Below are positions 27,475 to 39,706 of a DNA stretch of 55,286 bases, one piece after another (the stretch's first letter is position 1; each line of letters opens with the position of its first letter). Source of the stretch: Sphaeroforma sirkka. Its lineage: Eukaryota > Opisthokonta > Ichthyosporea > Ichthyophonida. The position numbers and the translations under genes are program-made. Location of the stretch: positions 1 through 55,286 of the forward strand of contig LUCW03001648.1 in NCBI GenBank assembly GCA_001586965.3, given 5' to 3'. The notes beneath the pieces are model-generated. The model searched no databases. It was given only the letters and a program-made list of their open reading frames with translations, and was not told the DNA's origin.

Positions 27475-30400
27475 ATGAAGTACGTGGAACCCAAACTGAA
27501 GGATGCCACCGGCTACCCGAACTGGAAGTTGAAGATGGAAGATAAGCTGAAAGAAAAGGCCGCCTTCAATGCCGCTACAGACCGTGAGAGGGAGATTGCC
27601 TACTCCATGATTGTCCATAGCGTTGAAGACAGTTGTCATGGATACGTCCGTAACACTGATAACCCTGCAGTTGCCTTGGCTCAGATCGCTACCGCAATGA
27701 ACCGCCAGACGGAGGCCAATCTGGACGCGTTGACAAAGTAGTTAGATAGGATGAAGATGAACGATGGAGAAAATGTTGCTGAACTCGCCGACCGATATGA
27801 GATTCTATTTGGCCAGCTTGCAGGTCAGGGATGAGTTGACTAACATTCGGAAACGCATATCCTTCATGAAGGGCCTTCCACGCCAGTTTGCGCTGCTGAA
27901 GATTGACTTGAATGCGAAGTTTGCAAACGGAAATCGATTCAGCTATGAGCAAGTGAAGGAAGCCGCCATTGTGTTTGAGACTGTACTCGGTATCTACGAC
28001 GATGACAACGACGAGGAAGACATCGGTCTTTATGATAATGGACGATACCACAAGGGTAACCACCAAGCCCAGAAGGGTCGACGAGGAGCTGGTTTCGACC
28101 GACCACGAGGTGACTTTGGTAGTAGAGATGGCCGGGAGCTTACTTGTTTCAAGTGCCTTAAGCCCGGGGAAACTCGGGCTAATTGTCGTGGTAAGATGGC
28201 GTGTTTGAATTGCAAGAAACCAAGGCATATCAAACGAGACTGCCCAGACCTCGACGATGAGAATGATGATGACAATTGCTATTTCGGATTCGGACTGATG
28301 GCGATCGGTGATGAAGGAGATTCCGACAGTGATGGTGGTATGCCGGCCTTGATGTGTGGTTCCACCGATTCTGATTCTTCCGATCCCGAGAGCAAATTTG
28401 ATGATGAATTGGATGCTCCACCCGGGCTGCTATCTGGAAGTTTTTCATCGGATTATGAAGTTCAGGGTGACTCTATCTCAGCTACAGATGGAGATAACTG
28501 TGCTGCACTCGACGATGATGACACCTTTGCCGAGGATAATCTACTTGTGGATGGATCCGTCACTTCAATCGCTGAAGCTGAATTGGAGAACATAAGCAGC
28601 GAACAATCGGCGTATGCATTGCTGGGCGTGGGTGATCTGGTCTTATCTGCTAACGAGCTTGTGGTTGACACAGGTGCCAGCAAGCATGTTGTAGTATTGG
28701 AGGATGCTCTGTCTGCTGTGAATCCATCTAACAAGCAATTGACCGGGCTTGACAACAATAAACTGCATGCAGATGGTGAGGGAGAGTTGCGCGGCTGTCC
28801 TAAGACTGGTTTAGCTCTTCTCGTTCCTAAGGCGGGTGTTCAACTTTTATCCGTACGACATCTTGTTAAGAACGGCTGGAAGGCGACGTTGCGAGAAGAA
28901 CTTGATCTGCAGGGTGGTTTGGTGAAAGCAACGGTTAGACAAGGGCTATACATCGTTTCCCTGAGGGATCTGAAGTCACCCGTGAACCGAGCACATTCGA
29001 GTACAAAGATTATCGATGAAGATAAGGCCTTTGTGGCATTCGATGATGGTGAAGCAGATAGGCTCATGTGGCATCATGGACTTGGCCATGTAAGCTTGGA
29101 ACTGATGAAAGAGACAATGGTTTGCACAGGAATGGAAAAAGTCACCAGACGTTGGGGTGAGAAGCTTCCCTTCTGTAGAGCTTGCGTGCAAGGCAAGATG
29201 ACACGGGCCAGAATTACTCGCAAGTTGGTCCGGTCGAAGGGTAAACGTAAATCTGTGGTTCTGGAAGTTCCGGGATCGAAGCTGTACGTGGATATCTTCG
29301 AGACCTCGAAGACACCGTCACTCACTGGAAACCAATTCGGTCTCCAGGTCCTTGACGATGCAACGGACACTACTGGTGTTTGGGCCTGAAGCACAAGAGT
29401 GATGTGACTGCTGCAATGCGTGACTTGCTGGACACTGAATTTGCAGTGTTGAAGCGATTTCCGAAGATGGCTCATAGTGATAGAGGGGGCGAATTTGTCA
29501 ACGAGACTTGGAACTCTATGCTATCAGCAAGAGGCATAAAGCAGAGTTTGACGGCAGCACGTACTCCTGAGCATAATGGAAGATGTGAGCGTGCGCATCG
29601 AATCCTGATCGAGATGGCCCGGGTTCTTCTACTGCAGGCTGGACTGGGCGATGAGTTTTGGCTTGAAGTGGTTACCTATGCTTGTTGGTTGATCAACGTA
29701 ATGCCACAACGAGGTGGTGCTAAGTCGCGGGCGGAACTATGGTCAGGAGTTAAACCTGATTTGTCGCAGACAACAATTCCTTTTGGTGCGAAAGTATATT
29801 TCTTGACCGGAAAACATAACAAGAAATATGGCAAGAAGGGTCAGAAAGGTATTTTACTAGGTCCTAAAACCCTAAACCCTAAACCCTAAACCCTGTTGGC
29901 GGCAGTATGCGAATTTACAACCTAGAGACAAAGCGTGTTGTGAATAGTCGAGATTATCGCTTTGACCTCACGATCGCCAGTCACGTTGAAAGGGTCAAAG
30001 TCAACAATTCCGAGGGTGACGATGATAGTATTGACGATGAAGTAGGAGCAAGTGATGGCAACAAGGATACTTCAGCGTCAGAATCAGATGCAGATAGTGA
30101 TGGAGATGGTCCGATGAATGATGCCGCCGACGATGATGTCACTATGGATGAATCATCTACTGATTGGGGGCGAGAAAGACAAACGATCTCGTTCTGGCTA
30201 TCTGATATTCATCACAAATGCCCCAGTCTACTGGGGGGCGCGCCGTCAGACACTTGTCACCCTAAGTACTTCTGAGGCAGAGTATGTCAGTCTTGCAGAG
30301 TCTTGCCGTGACGTAAAGCTTTGAATTTGCTATCTGAGCTAGGACGAGCCATTGATCAATCTGTAGTTTGTTACGAGGACAATCAGACTGCTAAGAAGAT

Positions 30401-30638
30401 GGCTGAGGAATTGACCACCAGGCGCAGTAAGCATATTGATATCAAATATCATTACGTGCGAGAGTTATGTGCAAAGAAGATCATCGCATTGGAAGAATGC
30501 CGGTCTGAGTTGATGATTGCCGATGCATTGATCAAAGCATTGCCTAAGGTTGCTTTCGTGAAGCACCGAAGTCACATGATGAAACGCCGCTGCTACCGAT
30601 GTGCTGTCGTGTCTACATCTCTTTGTCGTTGTGGTTAG
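27475..30638 (+). pseudogene. gag-pol: copia-A gag-pol lacking reverse transcriptase
   Basis: Gag starts at ATG 27,475; a TAG near 27,739 and a frameshift near 27,826 interrupt it. From 27,764 a 541-codon frame covers gag C-terminus, knuckles CFKCLKPGETRANC (the His of CCHC is Glu, so probably defective) and CLNCKKPRHIKRDC, protease VVDTGASKHVVVLED, and the integrase zinc domain HHGLGHVSLEL...CRACVQGK. A shift near 29,370 separates the integrase core, which holds SDRGGEFVNETWN and TPEHNGRCERAHR. At 29,863 a telomere-like tract replaces 9 bp. At about 30,164 the linker joins straight into RNase H (WGRERQT in the wrong frame; then STSEAEYVSLAESC), deleting the whole RT. RNase H ends at 30,638. 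Confidence 0.9.
29863..29894 (+). repeat. interstitial telomere-type repeat (CCCTAAA)n
   Basis: Four near-perfect CCCTAAA units (TTTAGGG on the other strand) lie inside the integrase C-terminal coding region. Element 2 reads GTCCTAGCCTTAATACTGTTGG at the same place, whereas here the telomeric tract replaces GCCTTAATA between GTCCTA and CTGTTGG. Confidence 0.9.
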
Positions 30639-30699
30639 TTTGTGAGGGAGATATATGTCGAATGATATCTGATGAATATGTCTTGCGTCCATGGGGGAG

Positions 30700-31081
30700 T
30701 GTAGAAAATCATATTGTCAAAGGTGAATGATGTTTAAGTGTTGGATTCAGACCTAGTCCATCGAGGAACCAATTGTATAAGTATGTTTTTGTATGTTGTG
30801 TTTACGAATGTATTTTGTACGCCGATTGTGTTTGACCCCTATTCAAGTTGTTTGAGTGAATATTCATTGAGTTATGAGTCTTAGAAGTTTAGGTGTATTT
30901 GTAGAAATTGTGTTTGTATTTTTAGAGATGGAATTTAAAAATAGACCGCGCACGTCCGTTGGAATTTCTTGGCAAAGTAAATTTTCGAGCCGAGAGGGCC
31001 GTTCAATTTTGACGAAAAATAGTATAAATACGGAGTACAAAAGTAAATAAAGAGTACTTTCACAGAGTTGAAAAATTCTCA
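30700..31081 (+). repeat. copia-A 3' LTR of element 3, internally deleted
   Basis: Starts after CATGGGGGAG and ends TTCTCA. About 60 bp between TTTGACC and TATTCAAG is missing. TATAAATA and AATAAA are present. Confidence 0.9.
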
Positions 31082-31807
31082 ACAAAGCCGAGCAAACTCG
31101 ACAGAAGAAGGAAGCGGCACAACAAAAATAATTCCGACGTTACTTTGATGAATACTAGATGTCTATCATCTACATCTGGATCGGAGTTTGTCTCTCTACG
31201 TGAGATTCCACCACAGTGTAGAGGCGAACGACAATTCCACAACTCGAGCTTATAGGCGAGTATAACTCCAGCGGATACCCTATCTTATGGGGTGGTGAAA
31301 ACATACCAGCGGATACCCTAGCTTTTTGGGACGGGGTGAAAATATACCAGCACAGCCGGGATAGTTCAAAAGACCAGTTTCCAAGGCCCGAACTTACTCA
31401 GCAGAAGGATTTTCACTAGTTTTATATATATATATATATTGTTCAATTTACACAACTGTTTTTATATGTTCAATTTTCAATAGTTTAAGAGGTCATTTAT
31501 TTTTGAAGCTCTTCAATCACTGGTGACGCTTGAGCTTGAGGGGAGTGTAGTAAAAGTCCCCTTAAACCACTATCAGTGTGGAGTTAGAATTAGTTTACAA
31601 TTAATTCACACGAGGTGAATTACTTGTAGACCACGTAGACAACAAAATATAAGAATAAATACCTTGCACTGAGCTTCAGGGAGACTCAGTAGGTTCTAGT
31701 ATCGTATTTTGATGTGTTTACTACATATAAATAGCATAGGAGTGTAAATATACTTGGTCTCATATTTATGATTATGATATGTGTATCTTGTAAGTGATTT
31801 TGGCTGG
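31082..31807 (+). other. no gene; possible LTR start at 31,546
   Basis: No convincing coding frame. GCTTGAGGGGAG ending at 31,545 followed by TGTAGTAAAAGTCC looks like a polypurine tract and LTR start of another retroelement, with AATAAA about 105 bp further on. No second copy exists in the window to confirm it. A minor tandem motif CCAGCGGATACCCTA occurs twice near 31,270-31,320. Confidence 0.3.
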
Positions 31808-32468
<661 letters not shown>

Positions 32469-32572
32469 GAACTCATTGCACACAGCTTCTAACTTTGAGA
32501 GTTCAATATCAAAATTATTTATTTCAAAAGAAATTTAAGCTTTCCAGCCCTGCTTTATCGAGTTCTCAGTCT

Positions 32573-35500
32573 CTATGCTCTGTGCGAGTATGCATTCTCT
32601 CTAGCTACAGGCTTAACCATGGTTTTCTTGTCTTTAACGAACAATTTCCCCACGAGTGCTTTTGTCAAAGCATCAGCAGTCATCTCGTCTGTGGGGGTGT
32701 ATCGTAGGACCACTGAATTGTCTTGAATTTTATCCCGGATAAAATAGTGCCTTAGGTCGAGGTGTTTGGTCCTGCGGTTCACCGTATCATCTTCAGCAAT
32801 TTTTATCGCTGATTGGTTGTCTTGATTGATGACAATTGTTCCAGTGTCGATACCAAGTTCCGACAATAAATTTCACAGCCAGCAGATTTCCTTTGTGACA
32901 TCATTCAAAACAAGAGTTTCTGCTTCACAAGTGGACTGTGCTGTCAATTTCTGTTTTCTTGATCCCCAAATCATAGATGCATTGCACATAAAAATGACGT
33001 AGCCACTTGTTGATTTACGGTCTGTTGCGTCAGAGGCAAAGCTTGCGTCAGCGAAAGCTACCGGCTGTAGGGGTATCTCAGGGTCAAACCTTAGTCCATA
33101 TTCAGAGGTGCCTTTCAGATATCGAAGTACTCGCTTGGCAGCGTTCCAGTGATGTAGGAGTGGTTTTTTATCAAGGTGCCTGGATAATTGGTTCACGGCG
33201 AATGTTATGCTAAGTATCGAAGGGCGCCGATGAGTTCTCTATAGGGCATATTTCCAGCGGGCCTGTCAGAATGACATGGTGTCAAATCCGTCTTGTGCAA
33301 GAGTACTGGTGACGGCTGGGCATTTTCCAAATTATATTTTTGGAGTAATGTGCTGACGTAGATTTGCTGGTGTATAGTGACTACTCCCGAGGGCAAAAAT
33401 CTCATTTTCATTTTTAAAACCCATTCCGCTGTTGGCATTGACTTTGTTGACCATTTTTTGAATAAAATTGCCTCCAAAATATCCAGAGTTCGTTTGTCAG
33501 AGGCTGTCGCGATTTTATCGTCCACATATACAATGACCAGGTCCAAGGTGCCATCGGAGTTTTTTTCGAAAAAATAGTGATGGGTCTGATCGCGTTGGTT
33601 GATATCCCTATTGACCTAGAACCTCACAGACCTCCACAAAGTATAAGTAGCCAGATTGCTTTAAGCCATAAATTGATAAATTTACTCTGCACCATACGGC
33701 TTTGTTGCCTTGGCTGTACTCATGATATAGTTCCTGCTCCTCTTCGCTGAATAAATCAAGGGCCAGGTGTATTCCTTGCGGCATCCTCATATATACATAA
33801 CTGTCCATTTTTCCGTTTAGGTATGCGTTCGGCGAGTCGAATTGTCTGACATACCATTCCTTACTGGCTGTAAGTGCCAAACAAATTCGGACGGTCTCTT
33901 TCCTCACTACTTTGGCGTCACTCCGTTCGAAATCCACTCCTTCGACAGCATTGTATCCAGCTACGGTCAGTCGTCCTTTAAAACGCTCGATTTTTCCAGC
34001 AGAGTCCATTTTGGGAGTAAAGACCCATTGGGAATTCATAATCGCGCTTTTTGCAGGTTTAGAGTCTACAAGAGTGAAGGCCCCTCGTTCTACTAGGTCT
34101 CGGACTTCTTTGGTCGCTGCGTCCATCCACTCCTTTTTATTGGAAAAATTGTCAATCTCCTGGAAGGTCTTCGTGGGATCTGCGCCGGCCTCGCCGGCGT
34201 TGGTTGTTGCTGATGTTCAGTAGCTGAAAAGGCAGTTGTCGAGTTTCTTCTTCGTCGAGAGCAACAACTGTTATTGCTCTTGTTGTTCATCCAAGCTTGA
34301 TTATCTGAAATTTGCAAATTTGTGGCCTCTCTCGAAGATCGGCGACCGGCCTTTTCCCGCTTTATTATGTGAGCGGATATGGTGTCAGTTTGGTCTCTGG
34401 AAGCAGTAGAATTTTATAAAACGTCAGAGTACACTTACTAGAGGCGGCTTGAGTATTTTCGCCTGGTTCCATAGGCTGTGAAGATACGGTCGATAAGTCG
34501 TCGTTCGTCGGCTCAGCTTTTATTCCCGTAGTCTGCTCCGTACATTGTTCGCTGGGGGTTAGCCATCACAATTCCACGGCGAGCGCGCTTATCCCATTTG
34601 TTGCTTTTAGTCGACTTCCACCATAAACATTTGCTGCCGAAGATTCGAAAACGGTTATAATTTGGTTTTCGGCCAGTGAATCTTTCGACTGGCGTTGTCG
34701 GGTTCCTCTTACTCCTGATGTTGTTATGAGCGTCTGTGATATGTTGGTATGCCTCACTCCAAAATTCATCACCTAATCCGGACTTGTGCAGAGTCGCCCT
34801 AGCTCTTCCTAAATTGGTACGGTGACTCCGCTCAATTTTTCCGTTGTGTTGTGGCGAGTCTTTCGGTGTTGATCGAACATCGTAACCAAGTCTTCGTAAG
34901 TTAGTCTCTACTTCCTTATTCACAAATTCCGAGCCTCGATCGAATTGTAAAACGCTCGCTTTCCTTCCACGCAGTACTGTTAAATCGTCTAGTGCTCCGA
35001 GTAAGGCGTCATATACTACTGGCGCCTTCTTGGTGGATAGTGATTCAAATTTCTCGAAATTGGAGCAGTCGTCAATGAGAGTTAGGCCATATCAGTTCCC
35101 TCCAATGCTCCGTTTAAATTTCCCAATAAGGTCAATATAGAGTAAGTCCCTTGTGAATTTGAAAATTTGTGGAAATTTCTAATTTAATGTAGTAACTCTC
35201 TGGTGTTTTGGGTTTTCGGATGGGCCGTTTTTTCTGTTCTTTCGTGTCCGACGTTTGACAAGTTTACCCATGATACAGGACTCGCAGTTCGCATGATAGT
35301 CGATAGGTAGCAGGTCTTTGGGTAAATGATCCGGGTGCGCTAGCCGTTCATGCCAACTGGCGGCGTAGACAAATTCTTTTGAAAAAATTCCAGGGGTACG
35401 ACGTTAACGCCTAGCTTCTGCTCACAATAATATACTAGGTGTTGCGGTGATAGTAAGAGGCAGACAGTGTCATCCATGTGGATCTTGTATCCTGCCTTGG

Positions 35501-35753
35501 TTAATTGTGGGACGCTGATTAGGTTGGTCTTTAGAGTTGGTCCATAAATAGCCCTTCCAGCGTCACTCAATCGCCCTGAGTGAGTTGCGATTCCAATAGT
35601 CCCGTCAGCTAGGTGTACGTTTGTGAAGTGACGTTCTGCGTTTGATATCAACTCCAAATCGTTAATAATGTGGACTGAGGCTCCACCTCTGCGTTGTTCT
35701 TCACCCCTCTTGTTCCAAGGGTTTTCGATGACCGCTGCTTGCCCCAGTTCCAC
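32573..35753 (-). pseudogene. pol: copia family B pol: protease to RNase H, frame-broken
   Basis: Read from 35,753 downward: a protease remnant where the D-S/T-G-A-S motif is RGGASVHI, so the catalytic Asp is lost; then GPTLKTNLISVPQLTKAGYK; the pre-integrase zinc region (CESCIMGKLVKRRT near 35,290); an integrase core with FDRGSEFVNKEVETNLRRLG and SPQHNGKIERSHRTNLGRAR (34,513-34,960); RT with MNSQWVFTPKMDSAG, RQFDSPNAYLNGKM, YGLKQSGYLYF and VIVYVDDKIATAS (YVDD, about 33,530); and RNase H with AFADASFASDATDRKST and NQDNQSAIKIAEDD ending at 32,573. Several frameshifts. No LTR or gag is identifiable at either end, so it is a truncated copy of a different family from A. Confidence 0.85.
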
Positions 35754-36175
35754 TCTTATTGTTGTGATATTGTTCCTAATTGTATTAGAGAGTATGTATA
35801 AAAGTGCTGTGTTTTTGTTGGCTGACTTACCGTGATAAGGATATAGTTAAAAATATAGAGTTAGAAAGTAGCTGACTATGATACGACCAAAGGAAACAAT
35901 AGACCACTTCTCAAGTGCGAATCTCTCATCTAGGTAAAGTCCTAGGCTGAAGGGCTCGCATCGAGTCTTTATTTCTGTTTAGTGTTTTCTACACTAGACT
36001 CAATTATGACTTAGGCATTTCTCTCACACGCGAGAGTCCCGGTATCATATACTGGTAATCCTGCTATACTTCTGAGCACTCTAATATCAGAAATATTGAT
36101 CCTAGATGCCAAAACTCAGTTTTTGATCATCCTGGGGTTTGGGTTTCTAGATTGGCTTTTCTGAGGTCCCTAGAT
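35754..36175. other. no recognisable feature
   Basis: The gag and LTR of copia-B would be expected here on the minus strand, but no zinc knuckle or repeat is visible. Confidence 0.4.
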
Positions 36176-36808
36176 GCTACAACATAGCATGCGCATGCGT
36201 GAGGTCGTCATCTTGGCCATCTATACCGCTGATCAAGGCCACTCCAACCTTGAATCGTACGGCGATGTCATCGACGCTGTAGCTCGTGTAATACTTCTGG
36301 TATTTCGTCCGGTTCATCAAAAACAGTATCCATCGCTCAAGTTAAAAAAGTTGCCAAGCATCTCCCTGGTAGTGCGCCATGATGTACCCAAGTTGCGAGC
36401 CGCTTCTACAAATGCTAAAACCTCGTCAAGCGTAGCAAGTCCTCCAACTGTAGCTGCACTACCGTGTAAAACATTCTTGTCACCTCCAAACGGGCGGAAT
36501 GATCGCTGTGTTGTTATTGTCAGCTTTCATTTTATTTTATCGGCTGTACATGGCCTATAGCCTAAGAACTGTTTTCTGAATTTCAAGACTAACCCTTTGT
36601 TGTAGTCATAAATGATCACCGGCATTAATATTGTTGCAGATGTTGTAGTCGCCAACACCTCGTGTAAGATCATACTTACAATACCCTTATAAATCCTTCT
36701 AACCTCTTTTTGGACGATAGTTTTGTGTAGCATATTCCTGTCGTACACCAGCCCAAAAATAAATAATGTCAAAACCAGTCTGAAAACGAGTAATGCCGCT
36801 GTGAGCAA
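36176..36808 (-). pseudogene. unrecognised minus-strand coding fragments
   Basis: One frame (36,527-36,808) starts MLTAALLVFRLVLTLFIFGL, a hydrophobic stretch that could be a signal anchor, and ends TADKIK. A second open stretch reads FRPFGGDKNVLHGSAATVGG, then ATLDEVLAFVEAARNLGTSW and TTREMLGNFFNLSDGY, followed after a shift by FDEPDEIPEVLHELQRR. The latter has clear protein-like composition but no family I recognise. The frames do not join without indels or introns. Confidence 0.35.
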
Positions 36809-36867
36809 ACCACCCGCGTCACCACTAGATTCGAATCCGCTGCCAGCCGAGGTATCTTCGTGTCATA

Positions 36868-36935
36868 CATAAATTTGAAAATTTGTGGAATTTTCCAATT
36901 TAATATAGTAACTCTCTGGTGTTTTGCACGCCGTG
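36868..36935 (-). repeat. short displaced copy of copia-B sequence
   Basis: About 65 bp, including TTGAAAATTTGTGGAA and AGTAACTCTCTGGTGTTTTG, match copia-B at 35,157-35,217 in the same orientation, with no further homology on either side. Confidence 0.7.
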
Positions 36936-37260
36936 TGCGTTGATTGTCCCTGAGTTGCGATACCTGAGTTGCGATAAAATTTACGTAAAAACTTGACACC
37001 ATCCATAGCAACACCAGATGTAGTATCCTTGTATTGGTGCCCTGGAAATCACACCTTCGACAAATTGTAGCTCGTTCTGTCTAATTTGAACCCTCTATAC
37101 GACCGATATACGTCGTCCTGAAAATTTGGAACCAACTCTTTGTTGTTTTTACATAAGTTTATCTAGTAGTGTTGCCCTTCGTCCCCGGCACATGGTTTGA
37201 ACTGCATGTTCGTTATTTTAATGATTGGTGTTGATATATGCTGCTTCATTCAAGCTTATC

Positions 37261-38104
37261 TCACTGCCTGGTTCGCAACTCACGTGGTCTGTGATGATCT
37301 TTTACAGGAATATACGAGAATATTGTTTCAGAAATACATTTTCTAATTCTCTTGTCATGTTGAACGCTTGTGACATATTCGTGCGAAGACAATGCCTCCA
37401 AATCATGCACGAGTTGTGGATTTTCTGAAACTTCTCTAGCATAGGCACAAAGCAAACCCCCACAATTAAAACTGTCGTGTTGGGTTATACCCCCTACTTT
37501 TAGGCTGTATGTAACATTATCTGTGAGGTAACATTTCATCCATCGTACTATAGAATTGAATTGTTCGTCAGCTCTAACAGGATTTGGCATACCGTCTAAA
37601 ATAGTAACTGTAGCGTTAGTTGTGTACAATGTAACAATCGCCAAGTTCCAATGTGCGTTGCTATGATTCCATGGGATCAATACATACATCCTTTCGGACA
37701 CCTGTGGTGGTCCCTTAAGTCGTAAGCTTTCTGCCCTACAATACTTGTATAAGTACTTCATCCATACACTGTGTGCATCAGCGTCACAGAAACGAACAGC
37801 CAGAGAGGGTAATTGTGATAAATGGTAGAATACCCCGGATATAAGCGAGCCTTTGATCCACTCCCCCTGGTTTGCAGCATCGTACTACAATGTTTTCCTG
37901 TACGATCCAGCCGCCAACATAAAATGACTTCGACTCTGCCACAGTACCTTTCACTACATTGGTATCCATGTTGATTATCTCTTTTCGCTTCTTTTCTACA
38001 TGTTCACTGTTCCCACTGCTTATTGTAGAAGGCGGCGCTCTCTTTCTCAACAACGTAGAGCGATACAACTTGTTTTTGCTAGTCATTAACACTAGACTTG
38101 CCAA
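37261..38104 (-). CDS. Ulp1/C48-type cysteine protease domain, copy 1
   Basis: The frame from 37,761 to 37,261 contains RMYVLIPWNHSNAHWNLAIV with the catalytic His at residue 37 of that frame, VTILDG with Asp56, and ITQHDSFNCGGLLCAYA with the oxyanion Gln94 and nucleophile Cys100. This H-D-Q-C arrangement is that of Ulp1/SENP SUMO or NEDD8 peptidases. The N-terminal part (KKRKEIINMDTNVVKGTVAE, then SFYVGGWIVQENIVV) is in another frame from 38,104, separated by an extra C in CCCCC near 37,870 that copy 2 lacks. Ulp1-like domains are known in some Mutator-like transposons, and the neighbouring SWIM and zinc-knuckle exons on the same strand support that context. Only its last 203 bp lie outside the duplicated unit. 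Confidence 0.75.
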
Positions 38105-38984
38105 GCGTCTTGCTTCGTTTGGTTGCTAGGCGTGCGTTGCGGTTTGCAGCCAGTTTTCCCCTCATTGGCGCACCCGATGCCTGGATTTTGGCCTGTTATG
38201 TTTGATGTTCTAATTTCCCAGGCACTTCACTGCCAATTGTAGGTTGGGAATATGGGGATCAATAAAAACTATACCTAGTTTCACCTTACAGAGAAACGAC
38301 AATCCTTCTCAAAATAGTAAAACACACCTTGATGCGTAGTCATTATCGTTGTGGTTACTAGATGTTGTTCTCATTTGGCTGGATGTGCATTCCTTGTCTG
38401 AAACGATAGAAGAGCCTGTCTCTGTACCAAGTAATGCACATATTATGTCAGCAAGCACAAGTTTTGAATACGAACATAATCATTACGTTACTCAAATATA
38501 GTCTTAACACTAACTCAACTATCAGAGATATACAGCCTGAAAAACATACTTTCACTGGTTTCTGTGTCACATTTCACTGGAGAGGATTCTGTCTGTATAG
38601 GTGTCGGAATGTTATCAGCATCTGGGACGGACGTAATGATATATGTGACAGGGCGGTGACAGGGCGAATTAAACTATGGAAGTAAGACATTGTATCAATC
38701 TATTCTTTGGGAGACACATTTTGGAAAATGTTCTATATCCATTCGATGCGCCACTGGAATCCCTTACATTCCGGCAAAACTAGACGAGGTCATTAAGAGA
38801 AAAACTTCCCTCTCCTTTTCATATTGCTTGATAATTTGATGTAAAGAAGCTTCCTTTTGATGTTCTCCAGAGTCAATCGATTGTTCCCATTGCGCCATCA
38901 GATTCGCTATACGTAGTATTGCGTCTTACATTTTCCCCTGTAAACAAATTTTCGTTATCTTATAAAAAAATCCAATTCCTTCTC

Positions 38985-39366
38985 TTATCAGCACGATTCA
39001 ATATTTTACAGAAACCGAATATACATACGTGGCAGATGACGTTGATGAAAGTGGCGCATCAGTCGTTGGCATTTCCCGTAGAGACGAATTCTTAACGGTG
39101 TCACTGTTTTGAGTTTTTCGTTAAGTCACGATCATTAACAAAGAATCTCAATACCTTCCCTTATTGGCATCAATTCAATATTTTTAAGAAATCGAATAGA
39201 CATACGTGGCAGATGACGTTGATGAAGGTGGCGCATCAGTCGTTGGCAAATCCCGTAGGGGCGAATTATTAACGGCGTCTTTGTTTTGGTCCGTTGAGTG
39301 CATCTTCGTTTGCGTTTGTTTTTGTCTGTGCGTTTGAGCAAGTGATTCACGACGCCTGAAAATCAA
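38985..39366 (-). repeat. duplicated Ser/Thr/Pro exon, copy 1
   Basis: Two versions of the same exon and its donor: 39,184-39,290 (NNSPLRDLPTTDAPPSSTSS) and 39,010-39,115 (KNSSLREMPTTDAPLSSTSS), each followed by GTATGT. The upstream exon begins after an ATTTTCAG acceptor near 39,358. About 75-80 percent identical by eye, so an older event than the 5.55-kb duplication, which copied both (44,535-44,919). Confidence 0.6.
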
Positions 39367-39600
39367 TTACACAATATATCTTCTATTAGCTTTCGTATAC
39401 TTCGAAGGTTCTTTAGTTGATACGAGTTGTCGCTGTAAGAGAGTAAAAGAAATTTAAGCAAGAAAGTCACAAATGATTACACAAAAGAGTCTTGCCATAG
39501 AGACTGACGAGTACGCGCAGAATCAAATAAATCAATAAACCACATACTCGCCATCGCAGGTGTTGATGTTATGGCCAGCTTCTCCACACTTCGAGCGCGG

Positions 39601-39706
39601 TATAGTCTTCTTAAGTACATGATTCCTGATACAATCATAGTGAAAAAGGTGTGTATAGTCTTCTTAAGTACATGATCCCTAATACAATCAAAATGGAAAA
39701 GGTGTT
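39601..39706 (-). repeat. 53-bp tandem repeat in the zinc-knuckle exon, copy 1
   Basis: TATAGTCTTCTTAAGTACAT recurs at 39,601 and 39,654. On the minus strand the second unit reads HLFHFDCIRDHVLKK and the first LFHYDCIRNHVLKKTIPRSK in a different frame, because 53 is not a multiple of three. Mirrored at 45,154 and 45,207 in copy 2. Confidence 0.8.

Larger units (their letters stand above)
26831..31081 (+). mobile_element. Ty1/copia element 3 (family A), RT-deleted
   Basis: Complete from LTR to LTR: 5' LTR 26,831-27,265, primer site TGGAAGCAGCGG at 27,266, GA leader, gag, protease, integrase, RNase H, polypurine tract CATGGGGGAG, and 3' LTR 30,700-31,081. At 4,251 bp it is about 1.4 kb shorter than expected because RT is missing. 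The flanking pentamers CAGAT and ACAAA do not match, so no target-site duplication is visible. The two LTRs differ by a 60-bp deletion in the 3' copy and share markers GCCGAGAGGG and AGAGTACTTTCAC not seen in the array. Confidence 0.9.

Noticed and set aside
26831..31081. Recent intact insertion of element 3
   Set aside because: No matching target-site duplication, deleted RT, mutated TATA box in the 5' LTR and several frameshifts.
36174..36560. Plus-strand 128-aa ORF
   Set aside because: Shadow of a minus-strand frame with better protein-like composition (GGLATLDEVLAFVEAARN).
38434..38685. Plus-strand 83-aa ORF (and duplicate at 43,988)
   Set aside because: Lies opposite the intron-rich minus-strand gene, has no recognisable domain, and its preservation in both copies only reflects the recent duplication.
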